Of a DNA stretch of 64,000 nt, positions 1 to 11,429 are shown one piece after another. Made by a program: the position numbers and the translations under genes. The stretch lies in contig NC_087077.1 in assembly GCF_026151205.1 (NCBI RefSeq), positions 19,589,975-19,653,974 on the forward strand, in the 5' to 3' direction. Each line of letters starts with the position of its first letter. Position 1 is the stretch's first letter. The notes under the pieces were generated by a model. That model saw only the letters and a program-made list of their open reading frames with translations. It was not told the DNA's origin and searched no databases. The DNA comes from Bolinopsis microptera (lineage: Eukaryota > Ctenophora > Tentaculata > Lobata > Bolinopsidae).

Positions 1-103
1 GCAGGTCACTCAGTAAATTACAGTGTGTTAACTCTAGTGTAACTATAATGTAAGAAATGCATAAGATAGACAGATACAGAGACTTGGTTCTTGAATGAGT
101 AAC

Positions 104-280
104 TTCCATAAGTAACTTTAGTAACTTTAGTAACTTTAGTAACTTTAGTAACTTTAGTAACTTTAGTGACTTTAGTAACTTTAGTAACTTTAGTAACTTT
201 AGTGACTTTAGTAACTTTAGTAACTTTAGTGACTTTAGTAACTTTAGTAACTTTAGTGACTTTAGTAACTTTAGTAACTT
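104..280. repeat. 9-bp tandem repeat (TAACTTTAG)
   Basis: About 19 head-to-tail copies of a 9-bp unit, TAACTTTAG, with a TGACTTTAG variant at roughly every third copy. Because the unit is a multiple of three, it produces an artificial open frame (MTLVTLVTLV...) that should not be read as a gene. Confidence 0.95.
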
Positions 281-454
281 CTGATCGTACCTTGCGAAGG
301 TCCAGGATCCCTGGAGTGTATATCTCTTGTGAACACAGACGGTCTGGTTTACAGGAACAGTATCGTGGTTAGTCGCGTAAACTCCTGTATTGTGAGGATT
401 ACTATATCATTATTTCATTTCAGCCAACCTGCAATAACTACTCAGTCCTCGCAC

Positions 455-480
455 GACTCCTACATATCCGTGTTCTATAG
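455..480. repeat. Isolated left monomer of the 26-bp minisatellite
   Basis: A single copy (ACTCCTACATATCCGTGTTC...) of the 26-bp unit that fills 1425-2092. It is separated from the main array by the inverted-repeat element at 483-1424. The element therefore inserted inside the array. Confidence 0.85.
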
Positions 481-482
481 TA

Positions 483-1424
483 ACGGGTGATGATTAAAAA
501 ATGGGACTTTTTTCAAGGGTCTTTTTAGTGTCGATAAAACTATTTTTGGTTCAAACCAATGAAACAGCGTTGTAAAACGGGCAATTTTGAACGAGTATGG
601 TCAATGACAAGCGCCCATGAGCCCATTTTGATTGGTTCAGGAGGGCTTCTTTCATCAAGCTCAAAAATCCGTCTGTACAGTTGGGCCTAAAATCGTGTTG
701 GCGCAGTCTCTTCTTTTGTGCCCTAAGGCCCATGTATGCTTGTAAGCCATATTCCGGGCATGTACATGTGTTGCCAGGACTCTAAAGAAGTCCTCTATGG
801 GTTGAGATTGTCAAAATTTACTTTGGTCGATAACTTTTGGGACGAAATTGGCCCTTATGGCAAATAAAGATGTGGTTTTCCCAGAAAAATACGATCTAGC
901 CCCATCCTAACGAACCACCTTCCACCCTTTGGGGATATTTTCTTGTAGGAACAACACCTGGCAAGGCTTCAAGCACTTTGATTTTTACGTGGTACCATTA
1001 TAGACCATGCTAAAGCCGATAGTTGACCTAGCCTCGATCTTTCACACGGTAAAATTTTACCCCTCAGGTGGTTTCTAGCCAAAATATCTTCTTACTGGTT
1101 TTAGCTACGCTGATGGGTGTTGAACCCTCGTCTTAAGCATAACATTCGGCATACTCTCTGCTAAATATTTTTTGGTATGGAAGCTTTAACTACCTGTGAG
1201 GCGACTTCTGTGAACAGAGCTTTGCTGTAAAGTTTTTATAGGACCCCTCCCCTAGTTCGAGACCATTATCGGGGACAAAGATCAACCAATTTTATCAAAT
1301 GGGGGTGGAAACTGTTCGAGTATCGTTCAGAGTAACTGGTGGTTGTGGTAAAATTTCAAAATTTTGTTCAGGTGGAATCTGAGGGCTAAAAAACATGTAG
1401 TCCCATTTTTTATTCATCACCCGT
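483..1424. mobile_element. Tc1/mariner-like non-autonomous element with TA target duplication
   Basis: The ends form a 26-bp terminal inverted repeat with one mismatch: 483-508, starting ACGGGTGATG, and 1399-1424, ending CATCACCCGT. TA lies on both sides (481-482 and 1425-1426), and the flanks rejoin exactly into the surrounding 26-bp minisatellite. TA duplication is the rule for the Tc1/mariner superfamily, so that assignment is likely. No intact transposase is visible in the 942 bp. A 60-codon open frame on the minus strand (551-733) resembles nothing I know. Confidence 0.8.
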
Positions 1425-2092
1425 TACTCCTACATAGCCGTGTTCTATAGTACTCCTACATAGCCGTGTTCTATAGTACTCCTACATAGCCGTGTTCTAT
1501 AGTACTCATACATAGCCGTGTTCTATAATACTCCTACATAGCCGTGTTCTATAATACTCCTACATAGCCGTGTTCTATAATACTCCTACATAGCCGTGTT
1601 CTATAATACTCCTACATAGCCGTGTTCTATAATACTCCTACATAGCCGTGTTCTATAATACTCCTACATAGCCGTGTTCTATAATACTCATACATAGCCG
1701 TGTTCTATAGTACTCATACATAGCCGTGTTCTATAATACTCCTACATAGCCGTGTTCTATAATACTCCTACATAGCCGTGTTCTATAATACTCCTACATA
1801 GCCGTGTTCTATAATACTCCTACATAGCCGTGTTCTATAGTACTCATACATAGCCGTGTTCTATAATACTCCTACATAGCCGTGTTCTATAGTACTCCTA
1901 CATAGCCGTGTTCTATAGTACTCCTACATAGCCGTGTTCTATAGTACTCATACATAGCCGTGTTCTATAATACTCCTACATAGCCGTGTTCTATAATACT
2001 CCTACATAGCCGTGTTCTATAATACTCCTACATAGCCGTGTTCTATAATACTCCTACATAGCCGTGTTCTATAATACTCCTACATAGCCGTG
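1425..2092. repeat. 26-bp minisatellite
   Basis: About 25 copies of a 26-bp unit, core CTACATAGCCGTGTTCTATA, nearly identical. Variation is mainly AGTACTC versus AATACTC, and CTCC versus CTCA. The left part of the array is split off by the element at 483-1424. Confidence 0.95.
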
Positions 2093-2248
2093 TTATACAG
2101 AACTAGTTGTACGGTTACACTACGTACTTTAGTACGTCCATCAGTTGATAAGGTTCGCCACAATGTACATAACTCCTTGCTATCATCGGCATACTTATCC
2201 AATATCCATTAGTTAACATAATATTTCTAAAGACATGTTGAATGATAA

Positions 2249-2530
2249 GGTGTTTCAGTTTGGTGTGTGATGACAAGATAATAATCTTTTTTATTATATA
2301 ATATATTTATTTCTGTAACGGAACAGACAAACAATTGCAATGTGCGAGACTAAAATATTTACTTGGAGCTTTTGGTTTCATTCTGGGCTATAATAATCAA
2401 AATAAATTGTTATATTGCAGAATAATACTTACAAGGTGTTTCAGTTTGGCATGGTATGTGATGACAAAATAATAATCTTTTTGATTATATATAATATATT
2501 TATTTCTGTAACGGAACAGACACACACACA
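2249..2530 (+). repeat. Direct duplication of a ~95-bp segment
   Basis: The segment at 2249-2345, starting AAGGTGTTTCAGTTTGG and running through TTTCTGTAACGGAACAGACA, recurs at 2433-2530 with a few differences. The two copies are about 185 bp apart. Each contains a run of TATA-like AT sequence. No coding potential was seen. Confidence 0.8.
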
Positions 2531-2755
2531 TGTTTGAGTTCACAATTCTGCATAATATGAGAGCCTCAAGTAATAGGACATGCTCCGATCCACGGTTAAA
2601 ATGGCCAGGATTCAATCACTTATAATAATCTCAAGAAATCTGTGTGTGTTTGTATGCGTGCCGGGAATTTCCGTTTGGTTATATAAAAAAACGGTAAGAG
2701 TTATGGGACTGGTTTTTTCGGTATAGTGCCTAAAAAACTCTGACGAAACCCAATT

Positions 2756-2904
2756 CAGGGACAAAAGGAAATCGCGGCATGTACGGAATCGCGATTTTTC
2801 TCATTATTTGCGACAAATTTTATGTATAGTTTAATGTATAGTCTGTTGAAATTCGCGGTATCGCGATTTTTGGCCAAAATAATCGCGAAATCCTTTTGTG
2901 CCTG
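2756..2904. mobile_element. Short inverted-repeat element (hAT-like ends)
   Basis: Left end 2756-2776 (CAGGGACAAAAGGAAATCGCG) pairs with right end 2884-2904 (ending CCTTTTGTGCCTG) as an imperfect terminal inverted repeat of about 21 bp. The inside holds further TCGCGATTTTT palindromic words. The CAGG start suggests a hAT-type MITE, but the flanks give no exact 8-bp duplication, so the superfamily is uncertain. Confidence 0.6.
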
Positions 2905-3186
2905 AAGCCCATAAGCAAATTTTTTTTAAATTGGCCGGTGGTAAGTGGCTTAATTGATGGTTTTGTACCATTAATGCAACATTATGGAGTGAGCCACTAA
3001 AATGGCTCACTTTTTCTCCCTCTTCGCTCTCTCTTCCATTACTGCATATTATGTAGCGTTGGTAATTAGGTTAGCCCCGCAAGTGATATTAGGAGTGTAG
3101 AGCACTGATTGCGGTATGTTTGAACTGTAGAGAGAGTTCATACTTTCATACGACAATGTTTATGCGTGTAATACTATACGCTTATT

Positions 3187-3206
3187 AGGGGGGGGGGGGG
3201 GGGGGA
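3187..3206. repeat. Poly(G) homopolymer run
   Basis: A run of about 18 G residues in otherwise AT-rich sequence. The exact length is likely to be unreliable in any assembly. Confidence 0.9.
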
Positions 3207-3747
3207 GCCACTCATTGCGGTCTGTTTGTTTACTTTCATACGACAATGTAATGCATGTTTTCAAATATAAGGCGGGTGTGGTGCGGAGTTAATAAGGGTT
3301 AATTTCTAAAAAGATTTAAAGCGGTTTAAGACGGTAGTGATGATGTGTAATAGTCGTGGTACAGATACTATTGCATACGTGAGGGAGACATCGTGCTACT
3401 GCGAGGAAGGAGGTTGCTGCTACGATCAAGGAGAACTATACCTGTGACGTCGGTCAGATAAACTTCGACGGGAAGCTCCTACCAAACTTCTACGGTTTTG
3501 GGAAGGTGAACAGACTAGCTGTTGTCCTGATTCAGTTAACAACTTAACATAAGAAATTCGAAAGAAGTTGTTGCAATGCTTTTTGTGGAGATATGATATA
3601 AACTGTGCCTTCAATAATTAAATCTTAGTGCAGAAAATAATGTTATAATATTTTCCGGGAATTATTTCCCCGAAAAGTCGTGGACACTGGTAGCCGATAA
3701 TTTGCCGCAAGGGTTGCCAGAGTAATATGAGGACAGACTGAGAGTTA

Positions 3748-3993
3748 CCTCAGACTAGCTGGCGGGAAGAAAAAATTATAATACAATACTACCTTGGCTG
3801 TTGAGTGCTACGGGCGATAATGCCCGACGCTTTAGCGGAGGGCGAGCCCGGCACGATAACTAAGCGAAGGTATTATTTGTTATAATTTTTCCCGTTCTGG
3901 ATGAAACAATGTGATACATGCGCTGATACAATATAGTGTGAAATATATAGTGCGCAACTGTTATTTGTTTTAGAACTTCCCGCCAGTCTGAGG
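3748..3993. mobile_element. Inverted-repeat (foldback) element, GC-rich core
   Basis: Outer arms are 3748-3769 (CCTCAGACT...GGCGGGAAG, with four extra bases AGCT) and 3976-3993 (CTTCCCGCCAGTCTGAGG). A second inner pair (AAAAATTATAATA against TATTATTTGTTATAATTTTT) brackets a GC-rich core that itself contains GGGCGATAATGCCC. This looks like a MITE or foldback. No target duplication was established. Confidence 0.6.
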
Positions 3994-4439
3994 TGACTAA
4001 TTATATATTATACGAGTCAAACCACTGATTAAAGACGACATAATATGATTCCCAATATTAATGGGTACTCCAGCAGAGAGGACAGACAATTAGATACATG
4101 ACAATACCTTGGAATAATCTTAATTGCAATAAGAACAATGCGGGGGATTGAGATTATTGTTTGTAGCCTTTCGATTTGATTGACCGTCCAGCACTGGTGG
4201 CATAGATTAAATTATTCCACAGAAATCCTCTTTTGTTGGACTCGAAAGCTCCGTATACTCACTCTGATATAAAATAATTCAACGTCCAATGATTATAACT
4301 CTTAGAAGATATATACAGTGAAAATATGATGTAATCTCGAAACATGAATACTGCTTAAGTGGTTGCCGGCTTAGTAGTTAGTACAAGGACATGATATCAA
4401 TAAGGTAATAAGGCAGCCTCATCTATCATCATGAATTTG

Positions 4440-4577
4440 AAATTATGTCATCTTTTACCAATTATTACCAATTATTACCAGGCCAGACGCCAGTAACCGT
4501 AAGGGCTTTGTCCCTAAATAAAATGATGAGCGTGTTTAACCAGAGCCTTGGGCGTCTGGTAAAAGATGACATAATTT
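4440..4577. mobile_element. 138-bp inverted-repeat element
   Basis: The 21-bp arms 4440-4460 (AAATTATGTCATCTTTTACCA) and 4557-4577 are perfect reverse complements. The left arm is followed by a small local duplication (ATTATTACCA twice), and both sides then share a second inverted word, AGACGCC/GGCGTCT. It is a typical MITE-like structure; the target duplication is not clear. Confidence 0.75.
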
Positions 4578-4604
4578 AAAATAATGCAATGAAATGGATA
4601 TGTA

Positions 4605-5177
4605 CCTTACAAGACATTTTTATAACGTACGAAATGCGACGGTTTTCCCGAAATTTCGCCATATTTTCGGACCGCCAAAATTTCGGTCGTCGTAATAGAA
4701 TCCGTCGCATTATTTTTAGCTTATTCCAATAATTGTGGCTTCATCGATTCATTTTGTTCTTGAAAAGTTAGTGATATGATGGTGGGACAAATAAACACAA
4801 TATTCCATGATGAATTTAATGTCAAGTTATACGTTTTAAATTTACAATAAATTACATTTATGTGCTAACATAAACGTCTTATAGACTAAGTCAAGATAAA
4901 CAATTTAATACCAAACTCAATAAGTGAAACTGAAAGATTCGAGCCGGACCCCTTAGAGGAAGATGAAGAAATCGATTTATAAGTTTCATTTTGTTTCAAC
5001 ATGATTTTACCGATTTTTAGAAAATTTTGAATTTTGTCAGAAAACAAAATGATGAAAAATACCCTTATTTTCTGTGACGTCCGAAATGTGACGGTTTTTG
5101 TTCAATTTCGCCATATTTTCGGACCGCCAAAATTTCGGTCGTCGCAAATTGGTCCGCCACAAAAATGTCTTGTAAGG
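4605..5177. mobile_element. Tc1/mariner-like MITE, 573 bp, TA target duplication
   Basis: Left end CCTTACAAGACATTTTT (4605-4621) and right end AAAAATGTCTTGTAAGG (5161-5177) form a perfect 17-bp terminal inverted repeat with TA on both sides (4603-4604 and 5178-5179). Inside each end lies a copy of the same self-complementary block (CGCCATATTTTCGGACCGCC) in direct orientation. No transposase is visible. Confidence 0.8.
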
Positions 5178-6256
5178 TAATCCAGCTTGAGCTGTAAGGA
5201 TAAGCAAGCTAATAGTTATGTAAAGCTATGTAGGTAATACCTAGAGCAAGAAAGGGATCAGAGCACACAGGAGCCCACAGGAATAGTGGTAAGGTGGTAG
5301 TATCTTGGTAGATCAGTGTGTAATTATCCGGATATACCAGCACTGTTCCTAGCTGAAATAAGAGGATCTGTTAGATTTAGAAGCGTCTTGTGGAGACATA
5401 GACCAAAATATTGCGCTAGAGTTCTGAGCAGGGATCCTTCCCAAAAATACATATAAACTTTAAAGTCACATTGCATATCATGTGTTGAACTGGCTATGGT
5501 AGACCTGATACCGGGAACTCTGAAACAACAAGTATGATTCTATGATATTTGAACTATACAGTGAAGCTGGTAACATACTTTCCCGGAGAGAAGATATGTG
5601 GTGTGTGTAGAGTCTGGTACAGTCAAATAGGATCCTGCCCTGTAAAACTGTGCTGATCTGGAAAATGCCAACATTAGCAGTTAAATTAAAAAGATCATTA
5701 AATTCTCTTCAATTAACAGAACCAACTGACCATACAACTTCTCCTTCAGTTTCAATTCTTAGGATGAAAAAGACCATAAATTATGAACCAAAGACATATA
5801 AAAAAGCCTCTTGAATTGCTTGAGATACTACCATTCACAATATCCTTCCAATCCTTCCAATTGTTCGAATTGTTCGAGATATTCTAATTTCTCGAATATT
5901 TCGATATGATTGAATTTTCAAATTTTTCGAGGTGATCAAATTGTTCGTGGTGTTGGAATGGTTAAATTGTTTACTATTTTATTCGTGAGTGGTAGCGATG
6001 TTGGAATGGTTAAATTGTTTACTATTTTATACGCGAGACTTCCATAGTAGTACTAGTATGTAGCAGGCGATTGCCTAACCGCTAAACTCTCCTTTAAAGG
6101 CCTGATGGAAGTAAAGGACTAACAACTAGAAATACGATTGAATATTTAAATAGTAATCATAGTTCATGATTATACGGTAAAATAGTTTCACAAAATTAAA
6201 CTGGGAGTTCGGGGACAAAATGTAAGATATTTCCAGATTGTAAGATATTTCCAGAA

Positions 6257-6732
6257 ACTTACCTGACGTCTGAAAGTTTAGAAGAGTAAACAGCAACTTT
6301 GCTTACCTGACGTCTGCAAGTTTAGAAGAGTAAATAGCAACTTTGCTTACCTGACGTCTGCAAGTTTAGAAGAGTAAATAACAACTTTGCTTACCTGACG
6401 TCTGCAAGTTTAGAAGAGTAAATAGCAACTTTGCTTACCTGACGTCTGCAAGTTTAGAAGAGTAAATAGCAACTTTGCTTACCTGACGTCTGCAAATTTA
6501 GAAGAGTAAATAGCAACTTTGCTTACCTGACGTCTGCAAGTTTAGAAGAGTAAATAGCAACTTTGCTTACCTGACGTCTGCAAGTTTAGAAGAGTAAATA
6601 GCAACTTTGCTTACCTGACGTCTGCAATTTTAGAGGAGTAAATAGCAACTTTGCTTACCTGATGTCTGCAAGTTTAGAAGAGTAAATAGCAACTTTGCTT
6701 ACCTGACGTCTGCTAGTTTAGAAGAGTAAATA
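6257..6732. repeat. 44-bp minisatellite
   Basis: Eleven copies of a 44-bp unit, core TTGCTTACCTGACGTCTGCA, with scattered point changes. Each unit carries a TGACGTC word. Just upstream is a separate 19-bp duplication (TAAGATATTTCCAGA). No gene overlaps. Confidence 0.95.
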
Positions 6733-6939
6733 TAGCCCTGGTTGGCCCACGATTGGATAGCATATGAATGCATTGCCTACCTCAGGGGTATGGCAGTCCT
6801 GTAGGAGGATGCCATGGAATCAAGATGTTAATCAAGGATTGATGGTAAGTGTTGTGGGGTGTGTCATAGCTAAACGCTTAAGTGGTGGTTGAGTGTGGAA
6901 GAGAGAGGCAAATAAGACAGCGTTATAGTAGTCGCTATG

Positions 6940-7287
6940 TTAACTCCTGTCTGGTCCAACTCCTCTGGCACCACTAAGCGGTTTGGTGTGGTTTGTAAAG
7001 TTGACCCAATGGGGAAGATGTGTTGGTTTCGAATATGCATTGAACAGAGAGGTAGTAGTCCCCGGAAATATTGACCTCTTAGTTGGGCAATAGCCGGCAC
7101 AGTCCGAGAAAGTGTGAGACAGTCTCCTCTTCGCGCCGCATTTAGGACAAGCACTTGTGTCCTGATTTGCGAATTGTGGTAGGTGTTTGTTGAGGCCACA
7201 ATGTCCCGTGATGAGGTCAACTGCAGTTCTATAATTTTGTCTGTTGTTACTGAGTGTAGTGTTGAGATTTTTGATGATGTTGATGGT
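6940..7287 (-). mobile_element. Non-LTR retrotransposon fragment, C-terminal RNase-H-like region
   Basis: Reading the minus strand from about 7285 to the stop at 6940-6942 gives about 115 open codons. They contain AVDLITGHCGLNKHL followed by a zinc-knuckle-like CPKCG...H..SDC. This is the signature of the C-terminal part of Jockey/CR1-type LINE polyproteins (TGHxxLNxHL, then CxxCG...Hxxx.C). A stop and frame breaks lie upstream, so this is a dead fragment. Only the tail of the protein is present and no reverse-transcriptase motif is seen nearby. The longer open frame in the alternative minus frame (6870-7220) is a shadow. Confidence 0.7.
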
Positions 7288-7423
7288 TTTTTATGTCCAA
7301 GAGTCAGTTTAGTGTGTCTGGGACCAGCTAATCCATGATTCTTGATTAATTTTGTGACTTTGTCGGTGAACAGGCCGTTTGATGTAAGATTGTGGAATTG
7401 GGCAAATTCAAAGTGGATCTTTC

Positions 7424-7637
7424 AGCCGTATATCAGACCCTTTATGGTAATCCAGAAGACTTCTTAGGCTGAACTTCTTTTTCAATCCTCTGCCACGTTT
7501 TGTATCGAGCAATCTGTCCACTAAAATAAATTCCATAACCCGATCTTGGGAGATGTGTCCGTTCCTTCTTCTAGTCATAAGACCAAGAAGGGAATGCTGC
7601 CCAAGCTTCTCTATCCAGTATTCCTCCAGGAGAAGTA
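7424..7637 (-). mobile_element. Possible retroelement coding remnant
   Basis: The minus strand is open for about 70 codons, ending with TGA near 7424. It includes LLEEYWIEKLG and a basic LDTKRGRGLKKKF stretch. The EEYWIEKLG word recalls a motif that follows reverse transcriptase in some Penelope-type proteins. That is resemblance by eye only. It lies just upstream, on the same strand, of the LINE fragment ending at 7287, so it could also belong to that element. Confidence 0.35.
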
Positions 7638-8093
7638 AAATGTGTCATTTTTGACATCGGTGGACATGTCAGAATCAACTAACTACAATCTGTATGGAAG
7701 CACCTTGAGAAGACGTGACCAGGAATATTAAATATGTTCATATTAGAAAATGTGGATGATTTGGATTCGACACAATTTTCTGTGGCCAATTGACTCTTAT
7801 GAAGTGTTTGAGTTGTTTCTCCCAACATATGTTTTTACAGGTAAACAGGTAAGAACATAAATAACATTAATAGTTTTTCCAATTAAATATAAAATTTGTA
7901 GTCCAAAGATAAATCCATTATTTAGAAGTACTGCTCCAAAATGTATTAACAGGATTAAAAACTGTGCAAGTGAGACAACCTCAACCATGCAACATCTAAA
8001 GTGCTAGAAAAGACATTACTAGGGGTTACCCATTTATTCAAGGATTTTGAGAAAAATTTTCCATTACGTTTAAGTACAAGAAGGTAACATCAT

Positions 8094-8372
8094 CTTTCGG
8101 CGTTTCCGCCTAGACCCAACAACCTCGAGATAGGCAAGGACAACGGTTCGGACATCAACCTATTGTCAGGGGCTGCCATGATTAGGCGGGGCGTTAGATG
8201 GTCATGAACCTAAATAGTTCCCCACCGAGCAGTTAGCATGGCGAGATTCTTACGCGACCATAAAAGATCTCTTAGAACCGTATCTTGCACTGCCGCTGTT
8301 TTCTCGTACCGTAGCATGGGCGGACAGCTCACCCATAAAAAAAAAAAAAATTTGTGAAAAAAAAAAAAAAAA
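8094..8372 (+). mobile_element. GC-rich block with poly(A) tail, possible SINE or processed insertion
   Basis: About 240 bp of distinctly GC-richer sequence (8094-8335) ends in two A runs, 13 and 16 long, split by TTTGTG. This looks like a retroposed sequence on the plus strand. I find no clear pol III A/B boxes and no target duplication. The minus strand is open for long stretches in one frame with a single TAG, which may be chance. Confidence 0.4.
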
Positions 8373-8479
8373 TAAACATGTAAATACAGGATAAATCAGG
8401 AGATGTATGTACAACACCAAGACTTCAAGGAGGCGCCCTAAGAAAACAACGCTCAACCAATCTCGGACCAATGGCCGGA

Positions 8480-10195
8480 GAGATAAAATGTAAATAATAG
8501 AGCAATATCAAGAAAGCTAATCAGTATGTATCCAACCGGGGCGTAGAACGACCACCAGTACTTGATACCATGATACGGACGTAATCCAGGTAAACTATTA
8601 GTAAAAATATAAAATTAATCATAAGCTAAAAATGTACTAATCTTTGTATTCTAAATGGGGAAAAAGAAGACACAATGTTCAGTCAGTCGAGAAAATTGTC
8701 AGTCAGGCTATAATGGCAGCTTTGTAGATGTTGTGACTATGCTATAAGTCATATTCTTATAGTCCTTCATATGGTAAAAGGTAAGATTTTTTGTATTTCC
8801 GACTAGGTTGTTTAGACCTCTACCTAAGACATTAGGCTAAATCTGTCAACCCAAATATACGAAACATTATGATTTAAACCTTTATTTCACTGAAAGCCCA
8901 GAATAAAAATGATGATAACACATTCTATAAAAGTTGATAGTACTTTCATAGTATAGGCATTATATTAATAACTACAATAACGAATAGTTAAGTTGGTTAG
9001 TGGGTGAAATTATTTGCAAAATAATATATTGCTTAATATATCAATGTTGTTATCAGCACAGTGGCGTGGTTCGGTTATACATTAACCTTATCTTTCGTCA
9101 TCCCGGACCGTAGCGAGATCGAGTCCCGGCTTGTTCTACATATTACGTTTTCAAAAATCGTTTAATTTAGACCGTAAAAGTTCATTCATGGTTGCGCCTC
9201 ACATAATTCAAGGCTTACTGTATAACATGTTCACAATAATAGAACTAGTCACCCACTAACGTTTATTACACAGTAACATCATAGTCTAATATCGAAACGC
9301 GAGCGTAGTTAACTCAGATTATGTAACAATGTAACATGTAAGGTGTATCGTCCCATGTTTTTAACCCATCCATGGTATATACCAACAAGCAGTGTACACG
9401 TGCTCTTGATCACGCTAAGTAAAGTTTAGCCAGGTCCAGCTCCTCACTAACCCCAGCACTTCACGCAGTACTATTGACAGCAGGGCCACTCACTAAGAGG
9501 CACAATCAATACAGTAACACTCTGCAATCTACCTAGCAGTGTTCTTACATCTCATATCAACACTGTCCTCAACTAGTGATACACATCCCCTACTGTGAGA
9601 TCAGAATAATATACCATACCTATATCAGAATAATGTAAATTCATTGTTAAGCCACACAATCAATCGAAATCAATATTAATAATACTACAATACTATCATA
9701 CGATTAGTATCATTCAACACATGTCTAACAGGTAATATGTACCGGTGTAAAAGTGTCCTGGTGATTGTGAAGGTACAATAATTTCTAAAATATCTGATTA
9801 AGAGAACATATTTTAGCGAATTGATCTCTGATTACAGATAAAATATCGATAAATAAACGTGTTTCTTAAGTTTCTAGATAACGTAGCCCTCTGATTGGGT
9901 TTTTATAAAATCAATGATGAATAAGCTACGTTGAAATGGTTGTGTGTCATGAATATGCCAAACCGAACTAAAACACAAGCTATCCCACAGTCTTATCTGG
10001 CTGATAATTCTAATAACTTGTTAATTAGTGCACCTCAAATTCAGCTGTGGTATTAACTGAATTACTGTCCTGTATATCATTCAACAAACAAAATAATAAC
10101 CACTTAATACACTGATCTACTGTTAAATATGTGGTATCTGCATACGTGTTAGCTCCACAATAATCACATTACACAAACTCCTCTGTTATAATTAG
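8480..10195. other. AT-rich intergenic DNA, nothing recognised
   Basis: I see no gene, array or clear element here. A short CG-containing stretch at 9105-9140 (GGACCGTAGCGAGATCGAGTCC) looks faintly like a tRNA T-arm, but no cloverleaf forms. Confidence 0.5.
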
Positions 10196-10200
10196 ATTAG

Positions 10201-11425
10201 CTATTTCTGTGGGAGTGTGTCATCTTCACTAGTGCTTATCCGTTTGTATTTTATACCAGCGTTACTAACGCACTTTGATAATGCTTGAATTGTTTCCCTC
10301 TCCATTAAACTTAAATACCACAACTTTGTTGTCCTATCAGATTGTATCAGTTGCATAATTTTACCACACAATATGACAGTCTTTCCTGCCCCTGCGGGTC
10401 CGTTAATATACAAAAAGTCTCTTCTGAATTGAGGAAAGCATTATCTTGTTTCTACTGTTAGGTTTTGCCACATTTTACATAGTTCATGATAACTTCGGAG
10501 CTTTAATGACACCGGGATTCTGCGCCAATTCTTTCACTTTTTTGGTACAAAAGTACATTCCTTCTTTGAGTCGTGACTAATGTCAGATAGACTGCCCAAG
10601 ACTGCAACCTAGATTGATCAAACTTCATCTTTATCTGTACACCATAGAGCCTAACACCGGTTTTTCTTACTTCGGAAGATTACTCTGAGACTTAGATTAG
10701 ACTGTTGATGACATTTTGCAACCACCAAGCAGAGAAGTTATCCAAATCTTCTTTGAATATCATCGAATTTTGATCAGATTGATTCGCGAATTCTTCTCGA
10801 TACTTTGCACTAAAATTAGATACGCCGTAAACGAAGAATGGTATGTCCTTGTCAAGACATCCGATTAAGTTCACGATCTCTATGCCTCTTGCTGCACTGA
10901 TTTAGAAATGTCTTATTCATCACCTCTGAATCTTCATCATGGTCATACATCAGGTTCTCCCAGTCCTCCGGCCATATCGTACACAGATGAAAATCTGCTC
11001 ACATTCCAAAAACTCCTGTCGAAAGTTTGTCAGTTTTAACCTCTATGATTTATGTAATCGCTCTGGACAAATACCAAAAAATCACACCTCTCTCCTTCAC
11101 GTACATGCTTTTTTACAATTAGGAAAGCCCTTTTCTCAAATGATCTTTATCGCACAATCGTTATTGTGGTGCGTGTATTCAAAATTATGCAGAACGATCA
11201 CTCGCTTTTTCGTCCATTTCCCACGGCCCGATACACTATAACTTCAGCCTCATAATCAAGACTGCCGTTGTCTTTCGTCGTCTGAAGCAGGACTATCTCT
11301 CGCGGGTACCTATCTATATAAGTCTGATTCTGGAGCTCTCGGTAGCATAGTGGGGAATGAAGGTTGTCAGGTGAGTTGCAGAACTTGAGGAATATTTCCT
11401 CTCCATTCTTTATATAGTAGTCCAT
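10201..11425 (-). pseudogene. P-loop NTPase-like pseudogene
   Basis: The minus strand holds coding-like segments in changing frames. The first, 11425-11198, runs from MDYYIKNGEEIFLKF to an early stop. A second includes DWENLMYDHDEDSEV near 10970-10900. A third, about 10905-10692, contains IEIVNLIGCLDKDIPFFVYG. The last, 10413-10201, begins with YINGPAGAGKT, a clean Walker A motif (GxxGxGKT). Stops and frame changes separate the parts, including a TAA just upstream of the Walker A segment, and no splice sites repair them well. Invertebrate genomes carry large families of P-loop ATPases with a preceding nuclease-like region, and this arrangement fits a decayed member. That family assignment is inference. 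No Walker B motif was found. Confidence 0.5.
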
Positions 11426-11429
11426 CGTT

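Noticed and set aside
166..372. 68-codon MTLVTLVTL open frame
   Set aside because: Read-through of the 9-bp TAACTTTAG array; no coding character after it.
6257..6732. CRISPR-like array of regular repeats
   Set aside because: Units are contiguous with no unique spacers, and the DNA is eukaryotic. The same holds for the arrays at 1425, 27958, 35930 and 58462.
8234..8246. TTAGCATGGC match to U6 snRNA
   Set aside because: Only ten bases agree; the rest of U6 is absent.
9105..9145. tRNA-like GATCGAGTCCCGG stretch
   Set aside because: No acceptor, D or anticodon stem could be formed around it.
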